A stretch of 7,794 nucleotides of DNA from Halothece sp. MAG (GTDB taxonomy: Bacteria; Cyanobacteriota; Cyanobacteriia; Cyanobacteriales; Rubidibacteraceae): positions 1 to 7,794 of the forward strand of contig JAHEOB010000237.1 of assembly GCA_018610095.1 (NCBI GenBank), given 5' to 3'. The translations under genes and the position numbers were made by a program. This document shows, one piece after another, positions 5,269 to 7,794 of this stretch (its first letter is position 1; every line of letters begins with the position of its first letter). The notes beneath the pieces were generated by a model, which worked only from the letters and a program-made list of their open reading frames with translations, ran no database searches and was not told where the DNA came from.

Positions 5269-6525
5269 TTACTCATTTGCTAACAACAATCTTCGACGGA
5301 GTTGATCCAGTGCGTGACAGGAACTGATATGACGAATGGTCTCTCGTAAGCGTTGTTGTCCTAGCCGTAATTCTAACTGATCACTTTGCTGATCAGGGGT
5401 AGCAATGCCCACATAAACTAATCCCACAGGTTTTTGTGCTGTTCCGCCACTAGGCCCTGCAATCCCAGTAACACTCAAGCCCCAATCACTATGGAACTGT
5501 TTTTTAACCCCGCAAGCCATTTGCTCGGCAACGGTTCCACTCACTGCCCCCTCTTGATTAAGCGATTCTGCTTTTACTCCCAATAATTGCTGTTTCATTT
5601 CGTTCTCATAAGCCGTAATTCCCCCGACAAAATAAGCAGAACTGCCAGAAACTGAGGTAATCATTGCGCCCAAGCCCCCACCGGTACACGATTCGGCAAC
5701 CGCCACTGTTTCCCCAACATTTGATAACAGTTTTCCTACCACACTGGGTAACGTCTCCTCATCAGCCCCAAAGTAATCTAACCCGGCAATCTCTTGAATT
5801 TCTTTCTCAATGGGATTAATCAGCGCGATCGCGCTCTGTTGACTGTCAGCCTTTGCTGAAACTCGTAATCGCACTTCCCCTTTGGAAGCGTAAGGGGCAA
5901 CCGTGGGATTCGACCAATTAAGATAATCCCGAACTTTTTCTGCTAAATTAGATTCCCCAATGCCCCAAAATCGTAAGGTTCGACTAACAATCACTTGATC
6001 CCCCCAACCTTGTTGTTGCAGAAAGGGGACTGCCGTTTCCTGCCACATACGGCGTACTTCTGCTGGCACTCCTGGGAAGGTGAGAATGGTTAAATTGGGG
6101 CGCGGCTGCCAAATCATCCCTGAAGCACTGCCCATGGGATTATAAAGAATTTGCGCTCCCACTGGCATTAGTGCCTGTTTACGGTTGCTTTCAGGCATGG
6201 TAAGTCCCCGTTGGGCAAATTTCGCTTCAATATCTGCTAGTAATTCTGAGCGTTCTTCTAACGGGGTTTCAAAAAAGCTGGCAATGGTTTCAGTGGTAAT
6301 ATCATCAGGAGTGGGACCCAATCCCCCTGTAACAATCAATAGGGAAGCGCGATCGCAGGCAATTTGTAACACTTGTTTCATGCGATCGGGATTATCTCCC
6401 ACAACGGTTTGATAATAATGGGGAATCCCTAACTCAGCGAGTTCTCGCCCCAAAAATTGGGTATTACTATTAACAATATCCCCTAATAGCAGTTCCGTCC
6501 CCACACAAATAATTTCCGCACTCAT
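5269..6525 (-). CDS. cinA: CinA: MoCF-like domain plus NMN deamidase domain
   Basis: The 418-residue protein has the full two-domain CinA architecture and normal length. The N-terminal COG1058 domain (about 1-170) shows GTELLLGDIVNSNT (9-22) and TGGLGPTPDD (66-75), the molybdopterin-binding-like fold associated with ADP-ribose pyrophosphatase activity. The C-terminal PncC/COG1546 domain (about 258-418) carries AESCTGG (277-283) and TGIAGPSGG (353-361) and should hydrolyse nicotinamide mononucleotide to nicotinate mononucleotide and ammonia, recycling NAD. Ser279, Tyr306 and Lys311 keep the spacing of the catalytic Ser/Tyr/Lys of E. coli PncC as I recall it (27 and 5 residues), so the domain looks active. 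The ATG overlaps the upstream stop as ATGA, with AAGGAA 8 nt before it. The name comes from competence induction in other bacteria; no recA or other competence gene is in view. Confidence 0.96.
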   Translation of the reverse strand: MSAEIICVGTELLLGDIVNSNTQFLGRELAELGIPHYYQTVVGDNPDRMKQVLQIACDRASLLIVTGGLGPTPDDITTETIASFFETPLEERSELLADIEAKFAQRGLTMPESNRKQALMPVGAQILYNPMGSASGMIWQPRPNLTILTFPGVPAEVRRMWQETAVPFLQQQGWGDQVIVSRTLRFWGIGESNLAEKVRDYLNWSNPTVAPYASKGEVRLRVSAKADSQQSAIALINPIEKEIQEIAGLDYFGADEETLPSVVGKLLSNVGETVAVAESCTGGGLGAMITSVSGSSAYFVGGITAYENEMKQQLLGVKAESLNQEGAVSGTVAEQMACGVKKQFHSDWGLSVTGIAGPSGGTAQKPVGLVYVGIATPDQQSDQLELRLGQQRLRETIRHISSCHALDQLRRRLLLANE

Positions 6526-7574
6526 GATTGTTGTTCCTTACCACTTTGCTTCACTTGCCAAGTCATTCCTAACAGCAGCAGGGTTGCAGGGGCAAAATAA
6601 ATCCAAGGTTTTTCCAATCCGTAAAACACTAAGGCGATGCTGACGCTCCATAACGTTAAGCTGTAGAGAAATAATGCAGTTACCGTTTGGGAAGCCCCTT
6701 TTGCCAAAATACGGTGATGGATGTGGATTTGATCAGCATGAAAGGGAGATTTTCCTTGGCGCAAACGCGCAATAATGACCACCAGCATATCACCAATGGG
6801 AACTCCTAACAGCAAAAAAGGAATCAATAAATTTCCCACGCCAGCTTCATTAGCGATCCCCACTAGACTTCCAGCAGCAAGGGTAAATCCTAGGAAGTTA
6901 GAACCACTATCGCCCATAAAGATGGTTGCAGGATAAAAGTTATACCATAAAAACGCGATCGCGCTCCCTGCTAGCGGTGTCATTAGTAAGGCTACCCCAA
7001 AATTGCCATTTTCTAAGGTAATAAATAAAATGCCTAACGCAATAATCCCAACGACGCCTGCGGCTAGGCCATCTAGCCCATCCAGCCAATTCACGGCATT
7101 AGCGACTCCTGCTAACCATAGGAAGGTAATGACCAAACTTAAACTATCAGTCATCAAGACATTATCCCAAGGAAGAAATGACAAATCAATCTTTAATCCT
7201 TGCCACCACAATCCGATTGTTGCCAGTAATTGAAGCCCTAAACGGTAGAATGCAGATAAATGCCAAATATCATCCGCTAATCCCATCAAGAAAAAGATGA
7301 CCCCACCAAGGCTAATGGTTATCATGGTTTGAATTTGTTCGCCTTCCAAAAAGGGAATTTTTCCGCCTAGGTAGAGGCTAATCATTGTCAGCGCGATCGC
7401 AGCAAAAATAGCAATGCCCCCAATCCGAACGATGGGGGTTTGATGAATTTTACGTGGATTCGGTTGATCCACTTGTTTACTAGCTCTCCCAATTTTTTTC
7501 ACAATTGGGATCAAAATAATTACAAATAGGGTTCCTAGAAGAAAGGAAAGAAGGTAATACCACTCAGCAGGCAT
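6522..7574 (-). CDS. wecA: WecA/Rfe-like polyprenyl-phosphate sugar-1-phosphate transferase
   Basis: This polytopic membrane enzyme of the MraY/WecA family transfers a sugar-1-phosphate (usually GlcNAc-1-P) from its UDP-sugar to a polyprenyl phosphate, starting an O-antigen, capsule or other envelope glycan. Counting from the ATG at 7574 (subtract 4 from numbers counted from an upstream TTG), the motifs are PNPRKIHQTPIVRIGG (38-53), the catalytic DD at 101-102, NAVNWLDGLDGL (159-170), GDSGS (221-225) and HADQIHIHH (279-287). The His-rich last motif is the WecA type and separates it from MraY. About ten hydrophobic segments span the protein. An in-frame TTG at 7586 would add MQLT; I prefer the ATG, although neither has a clear Shine-Dalgarno. 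It follows glyA and overlaps cinA by 4 bp. The exact sugar and acceptor are not shown by sequence, so the gene symbol is a family label. Confidence 0.9.
   Translation of the reverse strand: MPAEWYYLLSFLLGTLFVIILIPIVKKIGRASKQVDQPNPRKIHQTPIVRIGGIAIFAAIALTMISLYLGGKIPFLEGEQIQTMITISLGGVIFFLMGLADDIWHLSAFYRLGLQLLATIGLWWQGLKIDLSFLPWDNVLMTDSLSLVITFLWLAGVANAVNWLDGLDGLAAGVVGIIALGILFITLENGNFGVALLMTPLAGSAIAFLWYNFYPATIFMGDSGSNFLGFTLAAGSLVGIANEAGVGNLLIPFLLLGVPIGDMLVVIIARLRQGKSPFHADQIHIHHRILAKGASQTVTALFLYSLTLWSVSIALVFYGLEKPWIYFAPATLLLLGMTWQVKQSGKEQQS
6534..6539 (-). promoter_or_regulatory. Shine-Dalgarno AAGGAA of cinA inside the upstream gene
   Basis: AAGGAA lies 8 nt before the cinA ATG and within the last codons of the transferase gene. 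With the ATGA stop-start overlap it supports coupled translation and the chosen cinA start. Confidence 0.65.
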
Positions 7575-7621
7575 GGTTAGTTGCAATCGCGGTTAACTAA
7601 TTTATATGTAAGTTACTCTAT

Positions 7622-7650
7622 CATGACACTGCTGAGGGATCAGTGATCAT
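7622..7650 (-). other. Imperfect stem-loop between glyA and the transferase gene
   Basis: CACTG (7627-7631) pairs with CAGTG (7641-7645), and outer bases can extend the stem imperfectly towards ATG/CAT. In the minus-strand transcript it begins about 16 nt after the glyA stop. No U-tract follows, so it does not look like an intrinsic terminator; it may be a processing or attenuation structure, or insignificant. TATAAA at 7606-7601 could be a -10 for the transferase gene, but no -35 fits. Confidence 0.25.
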
Positions 7651-7665
7651 TGCAAAGTCAGAAAA

Positions 7666-7794
7666 CTATGCCATGGCAGGAACCGGTATATCTAGGTGAG
7701 GATACAGAGGGAACTGTTTACATAAGGTTTCCACTCGTTGGGTACAGTCTTGTTTTACCTGTTCATCATCGGGATGATGCAGGCGATCCGCAAT
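7666..7794 (-). CDS. glyA: Serine hydroxymethyltransferase, C-terminal end (partial)
   Basis: The right edge encodes the last 42 residues of a leftward gene, ending in a TAG stop at 7668-7666. The peptide runs IADRLHHPDDEQVKQDC at the edge, then VETLCKQFPLYPHLDIPVPAMA at the end. FPLY followed by a short proline-rich tail is the characteristic C-terminus of bacterial GlyA. The enzyme is a cytoplasmic PLP protein that converts serine and tetrahydrofolate to glycine and methylene-tetrahydrofolate; its active site lies outside the window. Its stop is 91 nt before the transferase ATG. No convincing terminator lies between them, so read-through into the transferase-cinA genes is possible. Confidence 0.88.
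   Translation of the reverse strand: MADRLHHPDDEQVKQDCTQRVETLCKQFPLYPHLDIPVPAMA

Larger units (their letters stand above)
3261..7400. repeat. HIP1 octamers GCGATCGC, seven copies
   Basis: Perfect HIP1 palindromes start at 3261, 3766, 4109, 5825, 6349, 6955 and 7393. All lie inside coding sequence (permease, gor, cinA and transferase genes). Six of the seven have a preceding C, and four are the 10-mer CGCGATCGCG. HIP1 is a hallmark of many cyanobacterial genomes, and its frequency here supports the taxonomic call. Near matches occur elsewhere (for example at 1554 and 598), but none is perfect before 3261. Confidence 0.9.

Noticed and set aside
5027..5305. Plus-strand ORF over the zinc-ribbon gene and the end of cinA
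   Set aside because: It is opposite two better-supported genes and shows no motif.
7622..7650. Stem-loop after glyA as an intrinsic terminator
   Set aside because: The stem is imperfect with mismatches, and no run of T follows it.
1..7794. CRISPR array or complete insertion sequence
   Set aside because: No regularly spaced direct repeats and no transposase-like protein are present on either strand.

Overview
The window looks like chromosomal DNA from a cyanobacterium, probably unicellular and of moderate GC. Seven perfect HIP1 octamers (GCGATCGC) point that way. So do several protein families typical of the group: a DUF3727 protein, a DUF1499 protein, a single LptF/G-type permease, and a glutathione reductase with a GxGxxG NADPH loop. 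The DUF3727 protein is strongly acidic, which would suit a halotolerant lineage, but one protein cannot show that.

Layout. Positions 1-404 hold no convincing protein gene. The stretch is rich in predicted stem-loops, and a possible structured RNA of about 240 nt (142-379, + strand) ends just before a type III J-domain protein gene (405-1082, +). Everything from 1084 to the right edge is on the minus strand. Read in transcription order it is: glyA 3' end (7794-7666), a WecA/Rfe-like polyprenyl-phosphate sugar-1-phosphate transferase (7574-6522), cinA (6525-5269), a small zinc-ribbon protein (5266-5006), glutathione reductase gor (4962-3616), a 182-bp gap with a plausible promoter and a palindrome, an LptF/G-family permease (3433-2288), a DUF1499 lipoprotein-like or membrane-anchored protein (2280-1729), and a DUF3727 protein (1635-1084). 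The DUF3727 gene converges on the J-protein gene with one base between the stop codons.

How the genes fit together. The wecA-like gene and cinA overlap by ATGA, cinA and the zinc-ribbon gene are 2 nt apart, and gor follows 43 nt later with a strong Shine-Dalgarno. These are probably one transcript, perhaps with glyA. They combine one-carbon metabolism, envelope glycan initiation, pyridine-nucleotide salvage and thiol redox, so this looks like a housekeeping cluster rather than one pathway. lptF and the DUF1499 gene (7 nt apart) form a second unit with an envelope theme. No insertion sequence, CRISPR array, tRNA, rRNA or phage gene was seen. The part least explained by known families is the structured, gene-poor left end.
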